From: Gardnerella vaginalis
GTDB taxonomy: Bacteria; Actinomycetota; Actinomycetes; Actinomycetales; Bifidobacteriaceae
Assembly: GCF_040427915.1 (NCBI RefSeq)
Contig: NZ_JBETXJ010000002.1
Coordinates: 1,560,598 to 1,624,597, forward strand
DNA length: 64,000 bases
Reading direction: 5' to 3'
The notes beneath the pieces are model-generated. The model was given only the letters and a program-made list of their open reading frames with translations, had not been told where the DNA came from and searched no databases. The position numbers were made by a program, and so were the translations under genes. This document shows positions 25,947 to 35,852 of this stretch, piece after piece (the stretch's first letter is position 1; the number at the start of each line of letters is the position of its first letter).

Positions 25947-27203
25947 CTACTTTTTAAGTTGCACTGGTTCGTGGTCTTTGCCCATCTTAAACTTAAGACC
26001 TGCACGCTGCCACATGCGATATTCGCCAACTGCCGTAAAGAGAACATCTGTGGAAGAGTTAAGCGCAGTTTCGCACGAATCTTGAATCACGCCAATAATA
26101 AGACCAATAGCAACTACTTGCATAGCAATATCGTTTGAAATACCAAACGATGAGCACGCAAGAGGTATAAGCAAAAGCGAGCCACCAGCAACACCAGACG
26201 CGCCTGCAGCGCTAACTGCAGAAAGCACAGACAAAATCACAGCTGTTGGAATATCAACGTAAATCCCAAGAGTGTGAGCAGCACACAAAGCCATAATCGA
26301 AATCGTTATAGCAGCACCACTCATATTAATGGTTGATCCAAGCGATATAGAAACTGAGTAATTGTCTTTGTTAAAACCGAGTTTTTCGCACAAATTCATG
26401 TTTACAGGGATATTTGCAGCAGAAGAACGCATAAAGAACGCTGTAACTCCCGAATCGCGCAACGTTCGCAATACAAGAGGATACGGATTCTTGCCAGTGA
26501 GAGCAAAAACCAAAATTGGATTAACAATCAAAGCAACAACAGCCATAGTGCATACTAACAAGGCAATAACGGAACCGTATTCACTAAAAATACGAAGACC
26601 ATTGCTTGCCACTGTTGTATAAACAAGACCCATAATGCCAAAAGGCGCTGCGTTAATAATCCAGTGAACAATTTTTCCAATAGCAGACGAAACGTTGTCA
26701 AAGAATGCTTTAGTGGAAGGCTCAGCCAAACGAAGCGCTACACCGAAGGCAATTGCCCAGAATAAAATACCAATAAAGTTTCCCTTAGCAAGGGCATCTA
26801 CAGGGTTCACAACAATATTTAATACAAGAGAATTAAGAACTTCACCGATTCCTTGAGGAGATGGCGAAGATGCCGCTTCAACATGTGCAAAAGTGAAATC
26901 AACAGGGAAAATCATAGCCGCACATACAGCTATAAGGCTTGCAGTGAAAGTAGAAATCGCATACAACACGATTACAAGCTTCATGTTTCCAACACTTTTT
27001 GCTTTTGCAAGCGCTCCAATCACAAGGCAAAATACCAAAATCGGAGCAACGGATTTAAGTGCGCTCACAAAAAGCTTTCCCACAAGATCTAGCACATAAA
27101 CGTGAGCTGGCACAAAAAGACCAAGTGCAGCGCCAAGAAAAAGACCAATGACAATACGCAAAATAAGGTCAATGCTATTCCACTTTTGAACAATCTTGTG
27201 CAT
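25947..27203 (-). CDS. sstT: Serine/threonine:Na+ symporter
   Basis: A 418-residue dicarboxylate/amino acid:cation symporter of the SstT subgroup. Markers are the IGLFLGAALG start, LFVSALKSVAPILVF, the RSSAANIPVNM motif (about 278-288), SISLGSTINMSGAAITISIM (about 302-321) and the late GVIQDSCETALNSSTDVLFTA. It imports serine and threonine with sodium; serine feeds the cysE/cysK pathway encoded nearby. AGGAGA precedes the ATG. Confidence 0.93.
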   Translation of the reverse strand: MHKIVQKWNSIDLILRIVIGLFLGAALGLFVPAHVYVLDLVGKLFVSALKSVAPILVFCLVIGALAKAKSVGNMKLVIVLYAISTFTASLIAVCAAMIFPVDFTFAHVEAASSPSPQGIGEVLNSLVLNIVVNPVDALAKGNFIGILFWAIAFGVALRLAEPSTKAFFDNVSSAIGKIVHWIINAAPFGIMGLVYTTVASNGLRIFSEYGSVIALLVCTMAVVALIVNPILVFALTGKNPYPLVLRTLRDSGVTAFFMRSSAANIPVNMNLCEKLGFNKDNYSVSISLGSTINMSGAAITISIMALCAAHTLGIYVDIPTAVILSVLSAVSAAGASGVAGGSLLLIPLACSSFGISNDIAMQVVAIGLIIGVIQDSCETALNSSTDVLFTAVGEYRMWQRAGLKFKMGKDHEPVQLKK

Positions 27204-27412
27204 GAGAGTCTCCTGTAATTTAGTTTGTGCAGAATATTTTATACTCTTTTATTTGTATTCATACTCGCAAGATTTTTTATTTTTACATATTATACACAGA
27301 TATGCATACATATGCAAATCGTTAAGTTTTAGCCGATTTAAAAATGACTTCCGCTTAGGAGATAACACTGATTAATCACATATCACTTCACATATTCTGC
27401 AGCGCAAATCGT

Positions 27413-28711
27413 CTAATCTACATAACTCGTATTTGGTAATTGAGGCAAAACAACAATCAATCCTGCACTAAAAATCAGCGCAAGTATAGGCAAAAGCTGC
27501 CATTGCAACGTAGACGAGAATGCAAATCCAATCCAAGATCCGGTAGTAGCACCAATCGCAAACGCGAGGCGTGCCCAACCAGAAAACTTAGCAAGCATAT
27601 TCCCTTTAAACAAAATCTGACGCGCAACAATAATCGGCTCTACCAATAACATTCCTCCAATCGACTCAAGGAAGAATGCGAAGCACATCATTGGCAAAAT
27701 ACTACTAAACATAAGGCAATAAGCAACCAAGCTCACAGCAATTCCCAAAATCGCCACTTTTCTTAAACCGAGCTTTTGAGACGAATGCGCATACAAAACG
27801 GACGCAAGCACGCTTCCTACACCACTGAAAATATACAATATCGTCAAAGATTTAGAGCCATATTGTTTACCAAAACCAAGAAGAATATATGAAACAGAGC
27901 ACGCAGGAATAAAAGCAACCAAAAGAGAGCCCAAAAGAAGCATGAGCTTACTCTTGAGATGCGAATTTGCAGATTGCTTAGATGTAGATTTGTTAATCAC
28001 ATCATTTGCTTGCGATTCTTGCGATACTTCTCCTTCTTCACTAATCGCTTGCGATCCATTCTCTACATCGCAAGACGCTTCTTCTTCTACACAAGACGCT
28101 TGCGCAATGTCTTGTTTCATAATAAAACGCGTAGCGCAAGCTGCAAAAGAAGTCACGGACGAGAAAATCAAAACCGCAGGAATCGACCAGCTTGCAATCC
28201 ACGAACCAAGTGGAGAGCCAAGTAATGTTCCAGTAATACTCGCCAAAATACTCACAATGCCACTGTAGTTTACAATCATGCCGTCATCACCGCCGGCAGC
28301 ATCAACCTCGAAAACTTCGCTAGCAATATCAATCACTTGACCTGTAATCAACAATGCGCAAGAAAGAGCCACAAGCGACCACTTCCACGCAGGAGAACCA
28401 AGCATAAGAAGCGGCAGCAAACTGAGCACGCCTTCTACGCCTTCAGTCATAGCAAGAGCGCGAAAACCGCCAAGCTTATCAACAATCCAACCAGAGCATG
28501 GCGAAAGAAAATCGGCAACCGTCATAAAAGTCTTACGAAAACCAATCACCCAAGCCGGCAAGCCAACAATAATAATAGAAGGCAAAACCGAGCCTTCATA
28601 CGCTTGATTGCCAAGCATAGAAAAACAGAATCCAACCAAAGCCCATCGCAATGCTGGACTAATAGATCTCATACGAATAAAAATATTATTCTTGCTAAAT
28701 ATTGACTTCAC
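27413..28711 (-). CDS. MFS transporter
   Basis: A 432-residue major facilitator protein with about 12 helices and a central Ser/Glu-rich cytoplasmic loop (about 195-235, rich in EEASCDVENGSQ-like sequence). The loop 2 signature is seen as GWIVDKLGGFRALA (about 74-87). Substrate unknown; drug or metabolite efflux is possible. The start is probably the GTG at 28711, 11 bp after GAGGAG, rather than the TTG at 28720, which directly abuts it. Confidence 0.78.
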   Translation of the reverse strand: MKSIFSKNNIFIRMRSISPALRWALVGFCFSMLGNQAYEGSVLPSIIIVGLPAWVIGFRKTFMTVADFLSPCSGWIVDKLGGFRALAMTEGVEGVLSLLPLLMLGSPAWKWSLVALSCALLITGQVIDIASEVFEVDAAGGDDGMIVNYSGIVSILASITGTLLGSPLGSWIASWSIPAVLIFSSVTSFAACATRFIMKQDIAQASCVEEEASCDVENGSQAISEEGEVSQESQANDVINKSTSKQSANSHLKSKLMLLLGSLLVAFIPACSVSYILLGFGKQYGSKSLTILYIFSGVGSVLASVLYAHSSQKLGLRKVAILGIAVSLVAYCLMFSSILPMMCFAFFLESIGGMLLVEPIIVARQILFKGNMLAKFSGWARLAFAIGATTGSWIGFAFSSTLQWQLLPILALIFSAGLIVVLPQLPNTSYVD

Positions 28712-28812
28712 AGCAACCAACTCTCCTCTAAAACTCTTTCAAAATCGCAAATCATAATGCAAGTTCCTGCAAATGCATGACTACTCACATGCAAACTCGC
28801 ATGCAAACTTAC

Positions 28813-28848
28813 ATAACTACTCGCATAACTACTCGCATAACTACTCGC
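28813..28848. repeat. Three tandem 12-bp repeats
   Basis: Three exact copies of ATAACTACTCGC lie upstream of the MFS gene, next to looser ACTCGCATGCAAAC repeats at 28780-28812. No coding sequence is involved. Confidence 0.85.
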
Positions 28849-28980
28849 AAATCGCTATCAAACTTAAATAATTCACTACAAACTACACAAATCCAATAGC
28901 TTATTTGACAAATTTGATAACACTATACTCTTGTTTAAAAAAAAAAGCAAAAATAACAGCAAAACAATTACATAAAATTT

Positions 28981-29072
28981 TGCACCTTTTAACGATAGGA
29001 AAATATCGCAAAAAGGTTTAAGATTGGCTTAATAGCTTGATTTTAGGCATGATATCCATTCTCTTAACACCA
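28981..29072 (+). repeat. Dispersed stem-loop repeat, copy 1
   Basis: About 92 bp, beginning TGCACCTTTTAACGATA, closing a hairpin with TATCGCAAAAAGG, then TTTAAGATTGGCTT-ATAGCTTGATTTTA-GCATGATATCCATTCT-TTAACACCA. Two further copies in the same orientation are at 44745 and 60967. The stem is kept in each copy despite sequence differences. In this copy AACACCA at its end also pairs with TGGTGTT near 29110. Confidence 0.8.
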
Positions 29073-29553
29073 TGCCCATGCAATATTAGATTGTTGGTTG
29101 GAATCCGTGGTGTTCTAAAGGAATACGCAGAGTTCCCATAAATAACTACACTGTTTTCTACCTAGTTGACAAAAACCAAATGACTGTAACAATTATTCGC
29201 ATATTCTACTCAGGCAGAAACATCGAAAATATTATCAACAACAAATAATGGAAATTCGACAATATGTGACATATCTTTCTAAAAGCCCAATGTAACGTTT
29301 TATATGGTCAAAATCATGACTTGGTGCCAATGAACTTTTTGACGCATAGGTCAAATAATTTCAGTAGACTAGCCAGATGCAAAGAATATGCATTTTTATA
29401 TGTGTGCAAAAATCGAATTTCATTTCTTATGATTAACTGTCATGTAAAACACTAAAAGCATGTACAAAACACAGAAAATAACAATCAGTAGAATGCGGAA
29501 ATCAAAACTGAAAACAACATTCTTCTGACCAATTCCCAACCAACTACCGGTTC
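29073..29553. other. Non-coding stretch beside repeat copy 1
   Basis: About 480 bp without a credible ORF, AT-rich, with isolated TTGACA/TTGACG-like hexamers (29172, 29339) but no complete promoter. It probably contains debris from past rearrangement at the edge of the accessory block. Confidence 0.45.
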
Positions 29554-30186
29554 TTACTTATCACGCAACTTACCAACTTGCGTAAATTCCTTATCCCCAA
29601 CACACATCTTCTTATCAGTGAACTTTACTCGCATCATTCTGCTAATAATATACTCGTCCGTTATCAGCACAAAAAATTGCTTCTCTTTTTTATTCACCAA
29701 GTAATACTGTTCACTGCCAATACTCTCTACCGCTTTACCGAATGCAAACGTATCAAACAAAGGAATACCACCGAACAAAGTAGTAATACACCCGATAAAA
29801 TTATCCATAAACTTTTCAGACGAATTTGGAATAAACTTCGTCACCGTGAGCATAATAATTTCAGCGTCTGCATATTCATCGCGAATAATTTGTTCCTTCA
29901 TCTTGATTTTCTTATGAACACCCAATTTTGCATTAAGACCATACTTCGCTAAATCGATAGGCTTCTTAATGATTGACAAATCAATAGCATTGTCTTTATC
30001 CAACAAATAGTCGACAGTAACACCCAGCGCATCCGCAATCACCTTCAAATTTGCAACATCCGGCAGACCGCGACCACCTTCCCACTTCGCTACCGCAGCA
30101 CGCGAAACCATAATCATTTCAGCAAGTTCTTCCTGAGTTAAACCCGCTTCCACGCGTGCATTTCTGATTTTTTCTCCTAACAACAT
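29554..30186 (-). CDS. XRE-family transcriptional regulator
   Basis: A 210-residue protein with an N-terminal helix-turn-helix of the lambda-repressor type (residues 5-60: LTQEELAEMIMVSRAAVAKWEGGRGLP). The C-terminal domain, of about 140 residues, was not recognised, with a possible hydrophobic patch near 130. Such XRE proteins commonly control a neighbouring exporter; the ABC-2 genes lie 408 bp upstream on the same strand. AAAGGAG is 7 bp before the ATG. Confidence 0.85.
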   Translation of the reverse strand: MLLGEKIRNARVEAGLTQEELAEMIMVSRAAVAKWEGGRGLPDVANLKVIADALGVTVDYLLDKDNAIDLSIIKKPIDLAKYGLNAKLGVHKKIKMKEQIIRDEYADAEIIMLTVTKFIPNSSEKFMDNFIGCITTLFGGIPLFDTFAFGKAVESIGSEQYYLVNKKEKQFFVLITDEYIISRMMRVKFTDKKMCVGDKEFTQVGKLRDK

Positions 30187-30594
30187 CGTATAACTCCTTT
30201 CATTGGCTATGAGTTTTCGTTCTTAACGATTATTTGTTTTGCTCGTAATGCAATTAATAACCGCACTGCGTAATTACATGCTAACGAGCAACATATGAAT
30301 AGAAAAGGAACGAACGAGAACACAAGCGTTACGAATCGTAACATGGCATTTTCTTGGCAAACGCGCACATAATTATGTGAAAATAGCTGTTTCAAAAGAA
30401 ATTTATACAAAACTAACAGAGAACGTACAAAATCCAAAGTGCACGAGCCATACAACACAACGCGCCGAAGACCGATATCCACCTCATTGCTCTGCTCTCA
30501 TTCATGCCAATAATCAATATGCTTTTAGTATTACCCACCCCTATACCCGATAATAAAATCCTTATTTAATTAACTAAATTCACATATTTATTAC
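30187..30594. other. Spacer with a doubtful 91-codon ORF
   Basis: Between the ABC-2 permease and the XRE gene. A 91-codon minus-strand frame (30207-30482) has a hydrophobic stretch, but no ribosome site and cysteine-rich, shadow-like composition. It could encode a small membrane protein but is not called a gene. Confidence 0.35.
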
Positions 30595-31533
30595 CTAAAA
30601 CCCTATATTTGTTAAAGTACCTTTACGTCGTTGAATCGCCACACCAACATTCCATATGATCACACCAACAATTGCCCACAACGCACCAACAATAAGAATC
30701 ACAAGTAACGATACGCCAACATTTACAGAACCATCAACTATGCTACGCGATACTTGCGTAACATGAGTTACTGGAATCACATATAACACGTATTGCATCA
30801 TCTTAGGAAATACGCTAATTGGAGCAATCACACCACAAACAATAGGAAGTATTGCACTAAGCGCGTTAGAAATAGTATAAACATCATTCATCATCATGCT
30901 TATAGCAGCTATATCAATACCAAATCCAGTAGAAGCAACAGGAACAATAAGGAACAACAGCATCAACGCACTCATATTAATCACAAAGAAAGCACTCGGG
31001 CTTACTACAAGCATTGTTATAAACAAAGTCACAGCATCACTCACCAAAGAAATAGTCACGAGCGCAATAATACGACCGAACCATAATGGTAATGCAACTT
31101 TTGCGCTTGTAAGCACGAATGGTGTTGTGCCTTCAAAACGATCCCACGCTAGTGCTTCTGACACAGTCATACTTGTGGAAATAGAACACGCACCCATCAC
31201 AGCAGCAAGAGTTGAAGCAATCAAACTATGATTAAAACCCGCGCTAGTTGCAGCACTAGCTGCTCCATTGAAGCCTCCGCTTACAGCTCCAGCTAGAAAA
31301 ACGTATAAGAACGTGGATAAAAGAGGCTCAACAATCATACGGATAACAGCAGTATTCCAACTATTTAAGCTAGGTATACTCTGTATACTCACTCTTGCAC
31401 CAGTTCGCATACTAGATAAAACGCTTACGTGACCATACTGAGAATATTGATTATATTGATGCAATTCAGCGTACTTACTATTTTGAATAATTTTATTTCG
31501 CATAGTTTCAACCTGATTATTATTTCGTATCAT
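30595..31533 (-). CDS. ABC-2 type permease (second subunit)
   Basis: A 312-residue membrane protein with about six helices after a hydrophilic N-terminal 65 residues rich in Gln, Asn and Tyr (HQYNQYSQYGH). The C-terminal IVCGVIAPISVFPKMMQYVLYVIPVTHVTQVSRSI block is ABC-2 permease-like. Its ATG overlaps the stop of the preceding permease gene (ATGA). Third gene of an ATPase-permease-permease exporter operon. Confidence 0.8.
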   Translation of the reverse strand: MIRNNNQVETMRNKIIQNSKYAELHQYNQYSQYGHVSVLSSMRTGARVSIQSIPSLNSWNTAVIRMIVEPLLSTFLYVFLAGAVSGGFNGAASAATSAGFNHSLIASTLAAVMGACSISTSMTVSEALAWDRFEGTTPFVLTSAKVALPLWFGRIIALVTISLVSDAVTLFITMLVVSPSAFFVINMSALMLLFLIVPVASTGFGIDIAAISMMMNDVYTISNALSAILPIVCGVIAPISVFPKMMQYVLYVIPVTHVTQVSRSIVDGSVNVGVSLLVILIVGALWAIVGVIIWNVGVAIQRRKGTLTNIGF

Positions 31534-32309
31534 ATTATGTTCAAACTTCCATTAAGCGTTGCAAGCCGAATAGCATGACGTAACATAAAGCCTGCGATAA
31601 CAAGCAGAACGCTGGATAATACAACGCATAGCACAATTGCTAACACAGTAGTAGCATTAAACGATTGCGCATGAGCCACCCACACTGCAGACGTGAGCGG
31701 ATGAATAAACGCAATAACGCGAGCAGGCAATGGCATTGATTCTACAGGAATCACTATTCCACAAAGCATCCATACAGGAATTAAAATCAAACCTTCATAA
31801 ACTGTAGCTTTACGGCATAATACAAAAATTCCAGATAATAATGCAGCAGAAGCTACGCAAGCGAGCATAGAAAGTAAGTATCCAACTAACTGCGTGAATG
31901 TTATCATAAAGAACCCATGGCAGAAAACAGCAACGGTAATAATCGCAAGCGGCATACCAATACAACCAAGTAAAGCTGAAGATCCTACAATAGGAAGAAA
32001 CACTGCAGAAGGTGAGATAACACTTAAAGTTAAATATTGCAATGTTCCTAAATAACGCTGGTATCCAATAATTCCAACAGCAGTAGTCGTAGCAGACCAT
32101 AATCCAGCTATAGAAGAATCAACCCAAATATTATTAAGACAATTAGCGCAATCATGAGAAAAACCATAGTATGCAACAATTTTCATCAACGCAAAACATA
32201 CTGGAGCAAGTATCGCATTTTGCAAGAAAAACGTTGTTTTCGCTAAACTTTTAAGCTGAAACCACAAGCCACGAATCACAAAAGCATATGAACGAGTAGA
32301 AGTATTCAT
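31530..32309 (-). CDS. ABC-2 type permease (first subunit)
   Basis: A 259-residue membrane protein with about six helices. The IPVWMLCGIVIPVESMPLPARVIAFIHPLTSAVW segment matches the ABC-2 pattern. GGAGG lies 7 bp before the ATG, and the gene is 10 bp behind the ATPase gene. The two dissimilar permeases probably form a heterodimer. Confidence 0.8.
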   Translation of the reverse strand: MNTSTRSYAFVIRGLWFQLKSLAKTTFFLQNAILAPVCFALMKIVAYYGFSHDCANCLNNIWVDSSIAGLWSATTTAVGIIGYQRYLGTLQYLTLSVISPSAVFLPIVGSSALLGCIGMPLAIITVAVFCHGFFMITFTQLVGYLLSMLACVASAALLSGIFVLCRKATVYEGLILIPVWMLCGIVIPVESMPLPARVIAFIHPLTSAVWVAHAQSFNATTVLAIVLCVVLSSVLLVIAGFMLRHAIRLATLNGSLNII

Positions 32310-32319
32310 ATTAAACCTC

Positions 32320-33429
32320 CTACTTGCTTAATGGGAGTAAGGACGGCGAAGAAGACGGCGTAGCAGCAGAAGAAGAAGAAGAAATATTTGATGCAGAAAT
32401 ATTGTCATTTTGCACAATAGCAAGATACGTTTCTTCCAAACTTGCAGCGCGATCACCTAAACGTGTAATCCCATCAACAGGAATCTTAATATTTCGTTCT
32501 TGAGATAATGTTTTACTCCACGCGATAGTAATATTTAACACTCCATGCGATTCAAAAACATCACACCACAACGCTCCATCAAGTTTTTGCAATTCTTCCT
32601 TAACACTAGGAGTTCCGCTTGATGCTTCACCGTCATACGCGTACATTGTTACATGATCAATATGCTGCAAAGAAGCCAACTGCTGCACGCTTCCCTGAGC
32701 GATAATATTACCGTGATTTATTACAGCAACAGTATCAGCTAATTTTTCAGCCTCACTCATCTCATGCGTAGTTAACAAAATCGCTATTCCTTGATCTCGT
32801 AAAGCATGAATAATTTCACGTACTTTCCTAGCATTTTCAGGATCCAAACCAGTGGTAGGTTCATCTAAAAGCATAAGATCCGTTCTAGCAACCAGTGATC
32901 GAGCAATATGCAATCGCTGCCACATTCCTCTTGAAAAAGTTTGAACAGCATCATGAGCTTTATCAAGTAAATCAACTTGCTCAAGAGCATCGTGAATACG
33001 CTTACCTTGCTCCCTATATGGAACAGCGGAAAGATCCGCAAAATAACGAAGATTATCTAATGCACTTAGCCTTTGATAAAATCCTCGCTCACCTCCAAGA
33101 AGTAACGACACGTGCTTACGTGCTTCTCGAGGATTGCTCACAGCATCAATACTGGCAATACAAACACTACCACTATCAGGAGCTAACAACGTACCAACAA
33201 TTTTCACAGTAGTTGTTTTACCTGCACCATTCGGACCAAGCAAGCAAAATATTTCACCAGAATGAATATCAAAAGATACGTTATGTAAAACTTGACGAGT
33301 TGTTTTCTTACGACCGAATCCACGAGAATAAGATCTTGTTACATTATCAATACGCAATATTAAGTTGCTAGTTGACTGCTTATTATTGTTATTGCGACTA
33401 TTAGTTGCGTTTTCTATATTATTATTCAT
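32320..33429 (-). CDS. ABC exporter ATPase
   Basis: A 369-residue ATPase of the DrrA/NatA type. Walker A is GPNGAGKTT (about 64-72), the signature region FSRGMWQRL replaces LSGGQ, Walker B is LMLLDEPTTGLDP and the H-loop is LTTHE. A C-terminal extension after residue 260 ends in a poly-Ser tract. The N-terminus is Asn-rich. No ribosome site is obvious before the ATG, so the start may be internal. The substrate may be a drug, antimicrobial peptide or lipid. Confidence 0.88.
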   Translation of the reverse strand: MNNNIENATNSRNNNNKQSTSNLILRIDNVTRSYSRGFGRKKTTRQVLHNVSFDIHSGEIFCLLGPNGAGKTTTVKIVGTLLAPDSGSVCIASIDAVSNPREARKHVSLLLGGERGFYQRLSALDNLRYFADLSAVPYREQGKRIHDALEQVDLLDKAHDAVQTFSRGMWQRLHIARSLVARTDLMLLDEPTTGLDPENARKVREIIHALRDQGIAILLTTHEMSEAEKLADTVAVINHGNIIAQGSVQQLASLQHIDHVTMYAYDGEASSGTPSVKEELQKLDGALWCDVFESHGVLNITIAWSKTLSQERNIKIPVDGITRLGDRAASLEETYLAIVQNDNISASNISSSSSAATPSSSPSLLPLSK

Positions 33430-33552
33430 TATTATTGCTTCGTTCTTACTTGTTACTAAAGCTTAATTCTTACTGTTATTGAATAAATTTCAACAATGAA
33501 AATCAGTTAGCTAGATAAGAAAATATAACGCTTGCCTGCAAGAACGATAAGA

Positions 33553-33592
33553 ACGCGCAAAAACGCGCAAAAACGCGCAAAAAACGTGCAAA
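33553..33592. repeat. 10-bp tandem repeats in a 694-bp spacer
   Basis: Three exact copies of ACGCGCAAAA and a diverged fourth. They sit in the spacer from 33430 to 34123, which is otherwise AT-rich and has no credible gene. The plus-strand frame at 33628-33888 lacks a ribosome site or any recognised motif. Confidence 0.8.
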
Positions 33593-34123
33593 AACCACAG
33601 AAAAACTAGCGCGCATGTGCAAACATAATGACAAGCATCATGTGCAATGCGTGTTTAATACTGCTAAAGAATACGTATCTTAAGCTGTTTTATGTGTTTT
33701 TATATGCCTTTCAAACCGTTCTTAAGACTAGCGATCATTTGGGCAGTCATAGCGCAACACCTCATAAACTTAAATGTGCTTTACGCGGAAAATTATATGA
33801 GCATTACGCAAAAAACTCAATAATAATCACGCTTAAAACTCTGGAGAAAGAACTATTACCGAGTAACAACTATTACATCAACACATAGAAAATAACATTT
33901 ATACTCTATTGAAGCATCTTACTTTGAAATTTTTAATATTCATCAAAATCAATCACCTTATCAAATACACCACAATTAGTTTGCGAGCGCAACATAACGT
34001 CCCCTTCAAGTATTGATGAAGCAGAATGCAAAGATAATGCCGATAGTAAACGCTAAGTCTCTATATTGATTTGGTTCATTGCTATATAACTTCTATATTT
34101 TAGCAATGTGCATTACATCATCT

Positions 34124-35056
34124 TTACACTTCTTTATCTAACTTTTCCAATCCTTCAACTAGAGTATCTACAAATTCTTTCCTGTCTACCTGTTTGAGCA
34201 CAAACACATTAGCTTTGTGTTTCGGAACTTTCCTCAAATCAGCAAATGTCTGTCCTCTTGAAACCCCATTATCAGTAACAATATCTACATAATAATTTTT
34301 CCCTGAAAAAATCTCTGGTTTAATCAGATATTCCACAGCACAAAGATCATGAATAGGACTGTCTACAAATCCAAACTGCTTACCACTTTCGTTATAAAAA
34401 CTCAAGAGTTCATAAGCTAGATGACTGACTTTCCCTTTATCTTTTAACGTTTTAATCTCATTCAGAGTGATTGCAGCATTCTCTGTGACGTCAAGACCCG
34501 CCATAATAACCGATATTCCCGAATGAAATACTATATGAGCAGCTTCTGGATCCACGTATATATTAAATTCTGCCAACTCCGTGCAGTTTCCGTGGCTAAT
34601 ACCACCACCCATCATGCTGATGCACTCTATTTTTTCTTTAACATCAGGATACACTTTCAAAAGAAGCGCAAGATTTGTCAATGGCGCAAGCGCAACAAGC
34701 GTGGTTTTCTCTTTGGACTCCATGATTTTATGGTACATATATTCTATTGCATTTTCTGATACAACAGGATAATCAGTTCCATTAAAATACGTTCCGTCCA
34801 TCCCACTATCACCATGTGCCTCCGGCGCTGTATTTAATGGCTTTACCAAGGGTTTATCCTGTCCTTTTGCGAGAGGAATATCCGAATGCACAAATTCCAG
34901 AATATTTTTTGCATTTGTCGTAACTTTTTCTATTGTCTGGTTTCCTCCAACTGTCGAAATGCCCAAAATCTTTAATTTTTCAGGATTCGCGATAGCCGTA
35001 AGAATTGCCATGGCATCATCATGCCCAGGATCACAATCAATCCATATTTGTCTCAT
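34124..35056 (-). CDS. Nucleoside hydrolase (IunH-type)
   Basis: A 310-residue inosine-uridine-preferring type hydrolase that splits nucleosides to base and ribose. The calcium-binding N-terminal motif DCDPGHDDA gives Asp9, Asp13 and Asp14. The ISMMGG block and the late SPIHDLCAVEYL with its metal-ligand Asp are in place. Its ATG overlaps the stop of the ECF ATPase gene (TAATGA), so uptake and cleavage are translationally coupled. The ECF transporter probably brings in nucleosides. Base composition and style resemble Clostridia more than the flanking genes. Confidence 0.92.
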   Translation of the reverse strand: MRQIWIDCDPGHDDAMAILTAIANPEKLKILGISTVGGNQTIEKVTTNAKNILEFVHSDIPLAKGQDKPLVKPLNTAPEAHGDSGMDGTYFNGTDYPVVSENAIEYMYHKIMESKEKTTLVALAPLTNLALLLKVYPDVKEKIECISMMGGGISHGNCTELAEFNIYVDPEAAHIVFHSGISVIMAGLDVTENAAITLNEIKTLKDKGKVSHLAYELLSFYNESGKQFGFVDSPIHDLCAVEYLIKPEIFSGKNYYVDIVTDNGVSRGQTFADLRKVPKHKANVFVLKQVDRKEFVDTLVEGLEKLDKEV

Positions 35057-35850
35057 TATTTTGTCACCCCAATCATATCGTCTATTGTTAATACAGCCTT
35101 GTATCCAAGAAGATTAGCAAACTGGCAGATATATGGCTGTTTTAGATTACTGGATTTTAACAATTCCTCATCCCAGAAAATCTCTTTTGGACTTACATCC
35201 CTTCTTTTCTGTTTGTTTGCCATTACAATAACTCTATCGAATTCCTTCACTACGAATTCCATATCATGTGTGATTGTTATAACAATTTTATTCTTTGAGA
35301 TAAGCCAATTTATGATTTCGCCAAGTCTTTCTGTAGAACCCCTGTCCTGCCCCGCTGTTGGCTCATCCAAAATCACAACATCAGTATCCATGGCTACAAT
35401 TGCAGCAATCGTAATGAATTTTCGCTTTGAATACGATAGATTGTACGGATGTTCTTCCAATACATTCTCCACTCCACAAAGCTTCGCAGCCTCTTTTACT
35501 CTTTTATCAATATCTTCCTTTGCTATTCCTCTTTTTGATAATCCAAAAGCAATTTCTTTGTAGATACTGTCCTGGAAAATCTGATCATCTGGATTTTGAA
35601 ACACATAACCCACATTTTTAGCAATTTGCGCTGCTGTACGATTCGCTGTACTTGTACCATTTACCAGAACTTCGCCTTTTGTTGGGCGCAATAATCCATT
35701 CATTAATTTTACTGTTGTTGTCTTTCCAGCGCCATTCTGTCCAATAATTGCGACTTTTTCTCCCTTTTCAAATTTCATACTGACGTTTTCAACTGCCGTA
35801 TACCCATTTGAATATTGGAATGATACATTTTTAAGTTCTAAATATGCCAT
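35056..35850 (-). CDS. ecfA: ECF transporter ATPase A', degenerate signature (second system)
   Basis: A 264-residue ABC ATPase. Walker A is GQNGAGKTT, the Q-loop VFQNPDDQIFQ and Walker B VVILDEPTAGQD. The signature reads LSYSKRKFI in place of LSGGQ. The ATG at 35850 lies 10 bp after GGAGG; the in-frame GTG at 35856 overlaps the previous stop. Closest relative in the window is the ATPase at 19107-19916. Confidence 0.88.
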   Translation of the reverse strand: MAYLELKNVSFQYSNGYTAVENVSMKFEKGEKVAIIGQNGAGKTTTVKLMNGLLRPTKGEVLVNGTSTANRTAAQIAKNVGYVFQNPDDQIFQDSIYKEIAFGLSKRGIAKEDIDKRVKEAAKLCGVENVLEEHPYNLSYSKRKFITIAAIVAMDTDVVILDEPTAGQDRGSTERLGEIINWLISKNKIVITITHDMEFVVKEFDRVIVMANKQKRRDVSPKEIFWDEELLKSSNLKQPYICQFANLLGYKAVLTIDDMIGVTK

Positions 35851-35852
35851 TG

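Noticed and set aside
33628..33888. 86-codon ORF in the ABC-2/nucleoside hydrolase spacer
   Set aside because: No ribosome site, no recognisable motif and no plausible neighbours; consistent with chance in AT-rich DNA.
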